Of a DNA stretch of 64,000 nucleotides, positions 23,446 through 34,288 are shown in pieces (the first letter of the stretch is position 1; the number at the start of each line of letters is the position of its first letter). The position numbers were made by a program, and so were the translations under genes. Source of the stretch: Phoenix dactylifera (Eukaryota > Streptophyta > Magnoliopsida > Arecales > Arecaceae). Location of the stretch: the NCBI RefSeq assembly GCF_009389715.1, contig NW_024067786.1:186001-250000 (forward strand), read 5' to 3'. The notes under the pieces are model-generated. The model ran no database searches and was not told where the DNA came from. It saw only the letters and a program-made list of their open reading frames with translations.

Positions 23446-26400
23446 ATGTCCTCCCTTTCTTCCAGCCCAAACACACCTTCACTCACCACTACTCAAAACA
23501 CTATTCCTCCTACTAGCCAGCCTAACCTTCCTCAAGTCTCTACCCCGGTCAGCATGCACAACCTTGTCACTGTCAAACTCACCACCGACAATTATCTTCT
23601 TTGGAAAACTTAGATCATACCCTACCTACCTGGCCAACAATTGTTTGGTTATGTTGATGGAAACTTTTCCATACCTCCGCAATATATTGAGTCACCTAAC
23701 ACATCTTCCTCACCCTCTGACCGTACACTTAATCCATCCTTTCAATTGTACTTCCAACAAGACCAAGTCCCCTTGAGCACCCTTATTTCTTTTCGACAGT
23801 GTCATGGCCAAGGTTGTTGGCTTGACAAGTTCCCGGGCTCTTTGGCTGGCCTTGGAGCATATGTTTTTTTCTCACTCTCAGGCTCGTGTGATGCAAATCC
23901 GCTATCAGCTTTCGACCATCAAAAGGGGCAACTCCTCCATTTCTGATTATTTTCGGAAAGTTAAATTTCTTTATGATGTTCTCGCTGCTATTGGCCAACC
24001 TCTCAAAGATTTTGAAGTTGTTAAATTTCTTTTAGCGAGACTTGAATCTTCCTATAAATTGATAGTTATGGCAATCAATACCAGAGTTAATGCTATGTCT
24101 CTTGAAGACATTTATAGTCATCTTTTCGATCAAGAGCTCCATCTTGATCACCTCCATTCCGTTGCAGAGGTGAATGTCGACTCAGCAAATATTGCTACAT
24201 GCAATGATTTCAACTGAGGAAGGGGGTGGATGTTCCAATCAGTAGCAGCAATGCGCCAACCCCCAAAACAACAATCATAGACGAAGTCGTGTCCATGATC
24301 GTGACCAGCCCTCCTCCTCTCCTCGCCCAACCTGTCAAGTTTGCGGCAAACCTGGACATATTGCAGTCCAATGCTGCCACCGGTATGATGACACTTATCA
24401 AGGTGCACCTCCTCCTCCTATTGTGGCCTATGTTGCTACGCCTCAAATTCAAAGAGATCATAGTTGGTATCCTGACACAGGCGCTACCAATTATTTAACC
24501 AATGATTTACATAATCCTAATCTTCATGCTGAACCGTACTATAGAACTAATTAGATTCAAAAGGGTGATGGTACATGTTTAAAAATCTCTAATGTCGGTA
24601 CGACTCATTTATCCTTATCCCCATCTAATTTTCGGCTTAATCAGGTTCTTCATGTACCGGAGATTAAAAAAAAAATGGTCTCTGTTAGTCAATTTACCAA
24701 TAAAATAATATTTTTCTTGAGTTTCATTCTGATTATTTTTCTGTAAAGGACGAGTTTACACGAAAGGAGCTGTTCAAAGGCAAGACTAAGGGAGGGCTCT
24801 ATGCTTTTCCATCCAATTCCGTCCAAGCCAATAGCCCCCAAGCTCTTGTTGCCCAACGTGTTCCCTTTGAGGTTTGGCATTTGCGGCATGGTCATCCATC
24901 CTATCAAATCGTGAAGCAAGTCGTGTCTCAATTTTCTCTTTCAATTTCCAATAATAAAATTCATGTCGTGTGTGTTGCATGTCAACAAGAAAAAAGTCAC
25001 TGTTTACTTTTTTATTTGTTTGAGTCTTAATTTGTGGACCCCCTTGATTTAATATATTTTGATGTATGGGGACCCTCTCCTGTCATGTCCATTTCAAAAA
25101 ATAAATATTATGTTTCCTTTGTCGATGATTTCTCTAAGTATGTTTAGTTTTTTTCTCTAGCAAGTAAATCTGATGTTCTTTTTATTTTTAAGTCTTTCAA
25201 TTACATGTTGAACGGCTTTTTAATCGCCAAATCAAATCCGTCCAAATAGAGTGGGGTGGTGAATTTCGAAGCCTTAACACATTTTTTAGTTCCATTAGAA
25301 TTACTCATCGCATTACTTGTCTATACACATCTGCTTAAAATGGAGCTATTGAGAGAAAACATAGGCACATTGTTAAAATTGGCCTCTCTCTCTCTCTCTC
25401 TTCTCCCATGCCTCCATACTACACATTTATTGGAAATATGTTTTTCAAATGGCCGTATTTTTAATTAATCGCCTTCCCACTACTCTCTTAAATTTGGCAC
25501 ACCCTATGGCAAACTTTTGGGTCAACCTCCTAATCTTTCTACTTTTAGGGTTTTTAGTTATGCGTGTTACCCATTTTTATGGCCATTTAATCATCATAAA
25601 GTTGAGTTTCAGTCAAAACAATGTATTTTTTTAGAATTTAGTTGGAATCACTATGGCTATAATTGTCTCGACCCTTCCATGGAAAAACTTTTTATTTCTA
25701 GGCATGTTATATTCGATGAATGAGTCTTTTCTTTTTAAAAATATAATCCATGTGCTATTTTTTCTCCACCTAATGACTCACGGCATGCTATTCTTCCAGG
25801 TCAATTTTTTCTCAAATCAGTTTCTCCTTTTATTCCTTCCATATCCACGTATTCACCTTTCAATTCAGATGATGGTCAACCTTCCCTATCTCCTATAATT
25901 TCTCCACCTTCCCTATCTCCTATAATTTTGAATTCCTCTCCTTCTTTAGCACCTTCCATATCTCCTATAAATCTGAATTCCTCTCCATCTTTAGCCCCTT
26001 CAATTTCGGTTGACACTTCCTTATCCTCCAAGATTCCTAGCCAACCCTCATCACTACATAATCCCACCAATTTTGTAGCCCCCATTAATTCAAATCTCTC
26101 TCCACATATCAACCCCATTTTAACCGACTCTACCTCTTACACTTTTACTTAAATGGCCCGGATATCTCTCCCTTGGATCAAGCTTAATCCGACAACTCAC
26201 TCCCTATGATTCGGACTCACAAAATGTTCACAAGATCTTAGAATAACAACTCAACCGAAAGTTCCCATGGATAGCATGGTACGGTATCCTTTACTCTATG
26301 CCTTTCTCGCTGAAATTTTCTCTATTCCAAAGGATCCTGGTTGTTACTCGGTTGCCTCCAAATACCCCGAATGGCATGCTGCCATGGATATGGAATATTT

Positions 26401-27775
26401 AGCCCTTATGCAAAATGGTACTTGGTCTCTAGTCAAACCCACGGACTCTATGAACATTATTGATTACAAATGGGTATTCGTACTAAACGAAAATCTGATG
26501 GGATTGTTGGCCGTAGAAAAGCTCGTCTCATTGCCAAAGGATTTCATCAACAACCTGGCATCGACTATGACGAGACTTTAGTCCTGTTATCAAGCCCCCT
26601 ACTATTAGGCTTGTTCTTGCCTATGCTATTTCGTGTGGTTGGTCTTTGCATCAAATAGACGTCCAAAATGCATTTTTACATGGTGTTCTTTGTGAAGAGG
26701 TCTACATGAAGCAACCTCCGGGTTACACAAATGATCAGTTCTCTAACTATGTGTGTCATCTCCACAAGGCCCTCTATGGTCTCAAACAGGCCCCTCGGGC
26801 GTGGTATGCCAGACTCAGTGGCTGGTTACTTGCCTATGGCTTTCTCAACTCTAATCTAACTCTTCACTCTTTCTCTACCAAAAAGGGTCAGTTCAGCTTT
26901 TTGTCCTTATTTACATTGATGATATAATTATTACTGGGTCTAACAATGCTACAATTTCAGATTTTATTCAAACACTACGTGCTATGCAGTGAAAGATCTC
27001 GGCAATCTTTCCTATTTTCTTGGTGTGAAGGTTATTTTTGTTTTTGAAGGACTCTTGCTTAGTCAGCAGCAAGATATTTATAATCTTCTCAAACACACCA
27101 ACATGCTAGAGTCCAAGCCAATTAAATCACCAATGTCATCCTTCATGCAGTTTTCCTTATTTGATGGAGTTTTCTTCTCTGATTTGCATCTTCACCGCAA
27201 TATAGTTGGCTCTCTGCAATATTTATCTCTTACCCGCCTGAATATTGCCTTCTCTGTCAACAAAGTATGTCAGTTTATGCATTGATTTACGGATCAACAT
27301 TAGAGTATTGTCAAATGGATTTTATGGTACTTGAAAGTTACCATTCATTTTCAGATGCTGACTAGGCTAGCTCTCCCGAGCAAATCCACCGGACCTTATT
27401 GTGTGTTCTTTGGCCGCAACTTAATCTCTTGGTCCTCCAAGAAACAACCGACAATTGCTTGCTCTTCCACTGAAGCCAAATATAAGGTTGTTGCTAATGC
27501 CGCCTCTAAATTGTTGTGGTTGAAGTTCCTGCTTCATGAACTTCAAATTCGTTCTCCTCTCTGCCCAGACTAATGGTGTAACAATGTTGGCGCCCCTTAT
27601 CTCTTGGCAAATTCGATTTTTCATGCTCATACAAAACATGTGGAGATTGATTACTACTTTGTTCGGAAACAAGTTCAAAAATAAGCTTTGGATATTCGAT
27701 TTCTCTCCAGCCGAGATCAACTTGCGGATGCCCTCACAAAACCTCTCCCTGCTCCATGGTTTCTTAAGCTATGTA
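23446..27775 (+). pseudogene. Copia gag-pol polyprotein, many stops and frameshifts
   Basis: Domains appear in Copia order across several frames. Gag starts at ATG 23446 (MSSLSSSPNTPS) and has a stop in DNYLLWKT. The zinc knuckle CQVCGKPGHIAVQC lies near 24331-24372. Protease WYPDTGATNYL is near 24470. The integrase HHCC region is WHLRHGHP then CVACQQEKSH (24880-25000), with the first catalytic Asp in FDVWGPSP (about 25060). Reverse transcriptase covers 26330-26960 and includes the YIDDIIITG active site near 26913. RNase H follows (27360-27550, SSTEAKY), then the terminal ADALTKPLPAPW. The order integrase before reverse transcriptase defines Ty1/Copia. It cannot encode a working polyprotein. 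Confidence 0.92.
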
Positions 27776-27794
27776 ACAAGCTCAACATGGCCTC

Positions 27795-27988
27795 TGCTCC
27801 TTTAGAGAAGAAAAGAATGGTAAATAAAGAAGGAAATAATTATCATTGGCCCGTGATTTATGTTCTCCCCTTTATTGTACTTATTTTCAAAAACATATTG
27901 TAATTACATCCAATAAATGAAATACATGGCAGACCACACAAGGTGTGCAAGTCCCTTGCCATTACTCAATTTGGCATTCTCTCTTTCA
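27795..27988 (+). repeat. 3' LTR of the Copia element
   Basis: It aligns with the 5' LTR and ends in the same CATTCTCTCTTTCA before TCCCC. The start is approximate: a purine-rich AGAGAAGAAAAGAA lies at 27804-27817 and could be the polypurine tract or inside the LTR. Confidence 0.75.
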
Positions 27989-28390
27989 TCCCCGAACCCG
28001 CAAAGCCAAGTAGCAATATCGTTATGACCGGTGGAATGTCGGTCTCCTGCTTCGAGATCCCACTGACGGGGAACCAGAGATCCCTTGCTCTATAAGTAAG
28101 CAGCCTGTGCCGCAAATCATCGAGCGACTCGTGCGCCACCACCGCTAGCCTCTCCAGCTCCCACACAATGTGAAGCCTTGGAGTTAGACTGGCAAAAGCC
28201 CTTGAGGAGAAGACCTTCGGCCGCCCACGACCATCGAACTCGGTGAGGGACCGCCACTAGCAGATAGAGGAGAACAGCTCCTTTCGGTGATCGTTGTCGC
28301 CACCGCCACCCCTTGCGTCGTCGTTGAGGAGCGGCAGTATGGTGCTTCGTATTCCCTCTATTTTGTTCCGGCTTTGTTGTGCCTCTCTTT

Positions 28391-28398
28391 TTTATATA
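28391..28398 (-). promoter_or_regulatory. TATA box of the broken P-loop NTPase gene
   Basis: TATATAAAAAAG on the minus strand, about 50 bases before the first codons that fit the family. Confidence 0.45.
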
Positions 28399-28717
28399 TC
28401 CTCCGCTTTCTTGCAGGCTTCCGCTGATACGCTCAGAGGCGGCTCTTATTTTTCCTTTTTTTGGCCCCAGCGGTCCTTCTTTATTTTTTTTTTCTTTCTT
28501 TCTTTCTTTTTTTACTTTTTTGCAGCAGTAGCTCATGCTATGCACGAATGAGTACACCCATAAGAGTCATAAAGAAGAAGAAGACAGAGAGCGAAGGAAC
28601 GGAATTGAAACTCTTCCACAGAATTCTCCTGAATGGTGTGCCGCGAAGGAGGTAACCCAATCTGCCGCACTGTCGGTCCCCTGAGACACATGAGAGGCAT
28701 GAAAAGCCATGAGCCCT

Positions 28718-29100
28718 TGATGGGGACATCAGAGCCCTTCATCCAGATGATCCTGAGCCTCCGGATTGGTCAGACCCGAATTTGGTCTATTTAAGTCCGA
28801 GTCATTTTCTTTTATTGCATTATTTACTTTTGTCTTAGTCAAGTCAATTTGGTCAGTTATTTTGTTATCAGACTAGTCAATTGGATTTATGTAATTGGGT
28901 CAATATGTAAGGTCTATATAAAGACCACCTCTCTCATGTATGAGGAATTGATGATTGAATGAAAAAACCCTAGCCTCGTTCTTGTTCTTCTTGTTCCTCC
29001 TCCTCCCCTTCTTTTCTTCCTGCGTCTCTATAACATCTTCTTTCTTCTCCCTCCCTTGTTCTTCCTCCTTCTCCTCTTTCCCTACACTTGTTCTACATCA
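28718..29100 (+). repeat. 5' LTR of the chromovirus derivative
   Basis: It carries a TATATAAAGACC element near 28915, probably its own promoter, and CT-rich sequence near its end. Confidence 0.85.
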
Positions 29101-31095
29101 ACTTGGTATCAGAGCTTCGGCTTTGCCCCTGCTGCCAAAGCCACGATCCAGATTCTTTTCTCTCCCTTGATTCTCACTCAAAAGAAAGGGGTTCCTCCCT
29201 CTCGGTTTCACCAGTGAACGGAAAAAAAAAGAAACCTCTGCGGCGGGATCCTCCACCGCCCATCACACCCGCGACCACCATCACTCCCGCTCGCCGCCGC
29301 AGGCCACCTGCGGTCACCACCTCAAAGTGAGGTCAGGTCCCCATCCTCCCTCTCGGTTGTCACAGAGAACAAAGGAAGGGCCCTACCGGAAGATTTCCCC
29401 TTCTGCCCGTTGCCGTGTCTACGCCAACTGCCGCCCCCCCTCGCAGCGCCACCGACTCGCCACCAGAGATCGTCGCGTCCCCATGAGAGCGCTGCCACCC
29501 CGAGTGTCTTGAGTCTGCCACCAACCATCGGCGTCGGGTCCATAAAGGGGACTGCCGCCGACCTTCGCCACAAGCCACGAAGCCGTGGCTGTGATTTCGC
29601 CGCCGCTGCAGGTCGTGGAGCCGCCGTCGTGATCCTTGCCCCGGCCTGCAGCCACTGCCGCGAAAATCGACACCCTCCCGAATCCGTTGGGAGGTTGAAG
29701 AAGGAATCAGGGTAACGGGCAAGTTTTCAACTCGTTAACCCACAACCCGGTAACCCGGGTCCAAAAAAAAAAAAAAAACAACCGTGCCTTGCATGTGAGG
29801 ACTAACGGGTTATCAGAGCGGGTCACGCCCGACAACCTGAATCCGACCGGATCCAAGGTAAAGAATGCACGTGACCTCACGTGTCTAAAAAAAAAAAGTA
29901 AAAAAAAAGAGAAGAAAAAAAAGAGAAAAAAAAAGAGAGTAAAAAAAAAAGGTTACCTCTTCGTCTTCCCCGAGCCATGGCCGTCGTCGCTTCACCGTCG
30001 TCACGCCACCGCCGCTCGGTTCCCGCCTCGCCGCCCAAGCCCGAGCCGCCTCCCGTCTTCGCCGGTGCCGCCCCGCCCTGAGCTCCCCGCCGAGCTGAAT
30101 CGCCTGCGCACGCCTCGCCGCCGTCGCCACCCGAGCACCTCCTCCGTGATCTCCCCTTTAGAATGCTGCCACCCGAGGACCACCACCTCGGTCTCCCCCA
30201 CTGCCGCCACTTCCTAGCTTCCGCGCCGGTCGTGCCGCCGTTCTTCTCCTAGCACGCTGCCACCGAACCACAGAGCCGCCCACCCCTGTGCTTCCTTCTC
30301 AGCGCCAAGATCCATCCCCCTGCCTCTGCTCTGCCGCCGGCTGTCCCCATCCCGAACCCTCATCACCTTCCGCCTCCCCTCATCCCTTTTTTCTTCGGCC
30401 ACTGCAACTCACCCGAGCCCAACACCCCACCAAAATCTCACCTAAGCCCACAGTCCCCGCTCCTACAAAGGCCCGATCCACCACCTCCCCACCCCTTCTT
30501 CAATTTAAGGCCCAATAGGCCCTGCCGTCATCAGACTTAATCCTATACAGGCTGTTTACATCCGTCCCCTCAGTTTGCAGGACGGTCAGACCCACCCAAT
30601 TGCAGTGATCCAACACAAGTTAAAGCCAACTGAAGAGGCCATCAGCTGCAACTGCGCTCCTGATCGTCGCCCCAGCCCACGAGCGAACGACTCTGGTCGT
30701 CTGCTTCACGACAGGTGATAGGTTTCCACTTTCTTGGACTTGTTCATTTAATTATGTTCTAGTTCTCTTGCATGATAGCCATATTCTTGAAACTTATTTT
30801 TGTTGTCAAAATTCAGAATAAAGAACCCCTACTTTCAAACCCATTCTATTCGCCTTTTAAAATCTAGATATTAAATTAGCACACCCTAGCAACTGGACGT
30901 TTGTTAACATTCTTCGATTAGATTACTTTAGGATCAGAACAACTGTACAACTTGATTGCAATCTAATTTCTTAAATTGAATAATCTTAACCCTTAATTCC
31001 GAATAACCAAGCCACTTCACATAGACCTCTTTTTCATATCTCATCAGTATAGAGTCTTCGAGTCTGCACAATCATTTGCATCACATCCACACTCA
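29101..31095. other. Leader and low-complexity interior of the chromovirus derivative
   Basis: GC- and CCG-rich DNA with A-runs at 29764-29779 and 29888-29950. Frames here are Pro/Arg/Ser-rich and not recognisable as gag. From about 30720 the sequence becomes AT-rich. Confidence 0.6.
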
Positions 31096-31707
31096 TTGCA
31101 TCAAGAAATCAGCAATTGTAGTCACTTTAATAACTTAAAATATAAATCCCTTGCTGATTTACACAGACGTTATAAAGAGTTAAGTGAAAGAGATTACGTC
31201 ATGATAAGAATTAGGCTTGAACGATTTTCTTCGGAAACATTTAAGAAATTGCAAGCTTGTAGTGTGGAACCGTTCAAAATCTTAAAGAAAATCAGTTCGA
31301 ATGCATATGTTGTGGATCTCCTTGATGACTATGGGATTAGTGCGATATTTAATAATGAAGATTTAGTCCCATACAAAAAAACAATATTCATTCTTTCTGA
31401 CCTCTTTATTGATATACCTGCCCATGTTGGACACCCTGACCTATTACCTGCTGTTGAGCCACCACCTCCCAAATTTCATGCACGCAGAGAACAAATAGAA
31501 CATATATTGGATGAGCAGGTTATTTCAACCAGGAATGGTGGTTACCAACATTACCTTGTTCGGTGGAAAGGTCGACCAAAGTCTGACGTGATGTGGATTT
31601 CTAGAGCCCAGTTGCAGCACCTTGACCCCGATCTTCTGAAGCAGTACAACAGCCGGCCAGATCTGTACTCGACGAGGTCGAGTTTTTTTCCACCCGGGAG
31701 GAATTGA
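31096..31707 (+). CDS. Integrase C-terminal region with chromodomain (chromovirus remnant)
   Basis: An open frame of 203 codons. The N-terminal half matches the integrase tail of Gypsy elements: SLADLHRRYKELSERDYVMI, RLERFSSETFKKL, VEPFKILKKISSNAYVVDL. The C-terminal part is a chromodomain: EHILDEQV, GGYQHYLVRWKGRPKSDVMW, with LQHLDPDLLKQY after it. In chromoviruses the chromodomain follows integrase and steers insertion toward particular chromatin marks. The aromatic residues Y/W/W are seen. The ATG is within residual sequence, so the true protein start was lost with the deletion. It stays open although the rest of pol is gone. Whether it is expressed is unknown. Confidence 0.8.
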   Translation: MHQEISNCSHFNNLKYKSLADLHRRYKELSERDYVMIRIRLERFSSETFKKLQACSVEPFKILKKISSNAYVVDLLDDYGISAIFNNEDLVPYKKTIFILSDLFIDIPAHVGHPDLLPAVEPPPPKFHARREQIEHILDEQVISTRNGGYQHYLVRWKGRPKSDVMWISRAQLQHLDPDLLKQYNSRPDLYSTRSSFFPPGRN

Positions 31708-32096
31708 TGGGGACATCAGAGCCCTTCATCCGGATGATCCTGAGCCCCCGGATTGAGTCAAACCCGGATTTGGTCCATTTGAGTCCGAGTCATTTTCTTT
31801 TATTGCATTATTTACTTTTATCTTAGTCAAGTCAATTTGGTCAGTTATTTTGTTATTAGCCTAGTCAATTAGGTTGATGTAATTGGGTCAATGTGTAAGA
31901 TCTATATAAAGACCACCCCTCTCATGTATGAGGAATTGATGATTGAATGAAAAAAACCCTATCCTCCTTCTTGTTCTTCTTCTTCCTCCTCTTCCCTTTC
32001 TTTTCTTCCTGCGTCTCTATAACCTCTTCTTCCTTCTCCCTTCTCCCTTCATTGTTCTTCCTCCTTCTCCTCTTTCCCTGCACTTGTTCTACATCA
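31705..32096 (+). repeat. 3' LTR of the chromovirus derivative
   Basis: Close match to the 5' LTR with a few small insertions in the CT-rich end. Confidence 0.85.
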
Positions 32097-32119
32097 GCCC
32101 CTTTACAAGCTCATGCATA

Positions 32120-32880
32120 CACTACAGGAAAAAGGGGTATTGCCAACACTAGATAAAAGCGTCGACATTTTTTTCTCAATGACAAAGCTTGCCGACAATT
32201 CTAAAAAGTGTCAGCAAATAATGGGCTCCACCAACGCATTAGTTAGCGTTGCCGGAAGCTGCCCATTACTGACGCTTATACGTGTCAGAAGGGTTAATCA
32301 CCTCCTAACTCTCAGATCCGACTCAAGACAACAAGAACATAGATCTGCGAGGTTCAAAGTTTCTAAGAAGGAAAAAAAAGACCCCATTGCTACTTTTAAA
32401 GATATATACCAAAAATCACAAACAAAAACACCAAAAAAATTCACAAAAAAAACATAAATTCACACAGAAACAAGCATCAACGTGTAGATTGAATAGATCC
32501 GAACCACAAAACACCAATCCTTACCATCCTACAGCTGAAAACGCCTTTGTATCTGAAACGAGGAGAAGAACGCAAGCGAGAGCTTTGAGGGTTAATTCTC
32601 CCCTCGCCCCTGTCACTCTCACCTTCCCCCACCTAGACCCAGTCATGGCCTCCGCTATCCATAAACCATGCCCACCTTGCCACCCTCCTTCAACTCTGCC
32701 AAACCCTTGATTCTGAACCTGGATTTCTAGCAAAGAGGGAAAGGAGCCGACGACGCTTAAAAGTGACGTCGAAATCCAACTTACTAAAACCTCTTATTAA
32801 CACTAATTTTCCCCCGATTAACCACCTTTAGGTCACTTGGACCAAACGACGCTTAAAAATATCGTTGGAATCCATGGTCC
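32120..32880 (+). mobile_element. Left end of a CACTA (En/Spm) transposon
   Basis: CACTACAGGAAAAAGGGG at 32120 is a typical CACTA terminus. Subterminal motifs related to GACGCTTATA and GCCGACAATT follow (32155-32290), and more at 32745-32870 (GACGACGCTTAAAAGTGACG). The same motif family occurs in the CACTA fragments at 62.8-63.9 kb. No matching right end (CCTGTAGTG) was found, so the element is truncated or its other end is decayed. Confidence 0.75.
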
Positions 32881-32898
32881 ACCGCCCACCTAACTGCC

Positions 32899-32933
32899 CC
32901 TATAAAAGGCTAAGGCGATGGAACCCTAGCTAG

Positions 32934-32973
<40 letters not shown>

Positions 32974-33020
32974 AGGGGACATTCAAGATGCTGATCTCTC
33001 CCTCCACCAAATGCTCCAAG
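32899..33020 (+). promoter_or_regulatory. TATA box, (GA)n leader and mini first exon next to the CACTA end
   Basis: CCTATAAAAGGC at 32899-32910 is followed by a (GA)n run (32936-32969), then ATG at 32988. The 11-codon frame MLISPSTKCSK ends at AAG|GTACG (33020), a good splice donor. No second exon was recognised. It may be the promoter and first exon of the CACTA element's own transposase gene, or of an unrelated gene cut off here. Confidence 0.35.
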
Positions 33021-34288
33021 GTACGATCTTTCCCCTAATTTCCCCTAGTTTCTCTTCTTTTTATTTTGGGGTTTTCTACCTTGGTTTCCATCTAATCGAA
33101 GATTTTGCTGGATTTCGGCTGGGATCCATGGGCATATTTTTTTCAACCATCTAATCAAAAATATATTTTTTAAAAAATCTAATTTTCAATCATAAAAATA
33201 TTAAAAAAAATTTGAAAATTCTTTTTGGTTGATCATATCTTTTCTATAAACCAAACTGTTCGTGTATCTAGTTGCATTCGAGCATATTAGTCCCAAAGCA
33301 TTTAGCCGAGAAGCTCCAGCTCAACATTACTGATTTACTCGTAGGAACTTTGGAACCCTCTGGATCCAAAGGAATCACTTCGCACCAGAGAAAGCAAAAC
33401 GCCAAACATTACAAAGAAATACAGGGGAAACAAATGTAGAAAAAAGAAACACAAAATACAGAAGGTAAATCAAACCTAAAATTAGCCAGAATTATCCGCA
33501 ACTTATAGCCAATTCTAAATTATCGTAGATTTAGTAACCCACCGCCTGAAGTAACAAAGTATCAAACAATAACTATAACTAAATCCCCAACGAGCAAGAT
33601 CATTTTAAACATTTTGCAATTTTAAGAGAGATATTGCATCTGATTTGCATCAATAAAAGTAGAGGCCAGTAAAACACTTCATTTCCTTCTCTCAAAGTTT
33701 CGAAGTTGCTGGACTTTAATAACATACTACATTATACTCTTAACAGAAAGCTCATACAAAAGACACTTTCAAGATAAACAAACCAAGAATGAATTCTATT
33801 GAAACCTCAAAAAGAAAACTCATGCTATACAGGAGGTAAAAAAGACTGTAGCCTGTGCTTTTAGTCACCTGCAACAATACATAATTTGACATTAAATGGG
33901 CCAAAATCATTTCTTCTCCCTTTCTGGTATTCATAAACTGATAACAAATGATCCACATCTGGATTCCATAGATCCACCGGTGGTAGGAAGCCAGAGACTT
34001 GTTTTAGAACCAAAATGCACCCCGGTATGATGTCTTCCACAAAACCCGCCTCTTTATTTGGTACCACCCCAACCCAACACTACTGAACCGACTGGACCCG
34101 ACCGGACAATAACACGACGCCCCAACTGACATTTGACTCGGCCCCTTCAGCATAGCTGGGCCACCATCCTCCAATGTCTGCATAACCTGCAAGTTGGGTT
34201 CAAGAAATCTTATATTACACAGCGCAACAAAATTGAACATATATGCAATTAATCTCAGGCATTGGTCATATGCACGCCATCTAACCTT
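33021..34288. other. Non-coding interval; includes the importin alpha 3' UTR
   Basis: AT-rich, no recognised exon. The part nearest 34288 is the minus-strand 3' UTR of importin alpha, whose poly(A) site I could not place. Confidence 0.4.

Larger units (their letters stand above)
23219..27988 (+). mobile_element. Ty1/Copia LTR retrotransposon, degenerate, inserted in a coding exon
   Basis: A 4.77-kb element flanked by a perfect 5-bp duplication TCCCC (23214-23218 and 27989-27993). Short LTRs of about 190 bases surround gag-pol. The two LTRs differ at roughly one base in six over their well-aligned 150 bases, so the insertion is old. A tRNA-Met-type primer site (TAGTATTAGAGCC, changed from TGGTATCAGAGCC) follows the 5' LTR at 23409. 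Confidence 0.92.
21923..28340 (-). pseudogene. P-loop NTPase gene broken by a Copia insertion in its Walker A motif
   Basis: Minus-strand exon 1 is split. Its first part (28340-27994) reads KVFSSRAFASLTPRLHIVWE, AVVAHESLDDLRHRLL, VITILLLGFAGSG. Its second part (23213-23133) reads KSSLLNLMYSVFAQSGYVPF and AHIASPA. Removing the element and one TCCCC copy restores GFAGSGKS, a canonical Walker A. A GT-AG intron follows (23132-22366), then exon 2 (22365 to about 21923) with KDGRTQYLEEHTVLRSM, FCVFDSRGLEYD and VNCTMVVADLSE. I recall similar uncharacterised plant P-loop NTPases. Defects: the insertion, an in-frame TAG at 28257-28259, no ATG at the expected start (ATA at 28340), and a C-terminus that runs into low-complexity sequence with the downstream exons missing. 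Its function is unknown. Confidence 0.8.
28718..32096 (+). mobile_element. Chromovirus-type Ty3/Gypsy deletion derivative
   Basis: LTRs of 383 and 392 bases (28718-29100 and 31705-32096), both starting TGATGGGGACATCAGAGCCC and ending TTGTTCTACATCA. The primer-binding site TTGGTATCAGAGC (initiator tRNA-Met type) follows at 29103, and a purine-rich GGGAGGAAT precedes the 3' LTR. Flanks are GCCCT and GCCCC, a target duplication with one change. The interior is only 2.6 kb: no gag, protease, reverse transcriptase or catalytic integrase was found, while the integrase tail with chromodomain remains (31096-31707). Confidence 0.88.

Noticed and set aside
28117-28557. 146-codon minus-strand frame overlapping the P-loop NTPase exon 1
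   Set aside because: It is in a different frame from the conserved KVFSSRAF..WELERLAV protein and is rich in Lys/Arg from simple sequence.
29088-30518. Pro/Arg/Ala-rich frames on both strands in the chromovirus interior
   Set aside because: CCG-rich low-complexity sequence with no gag similarity and no consistent frame.
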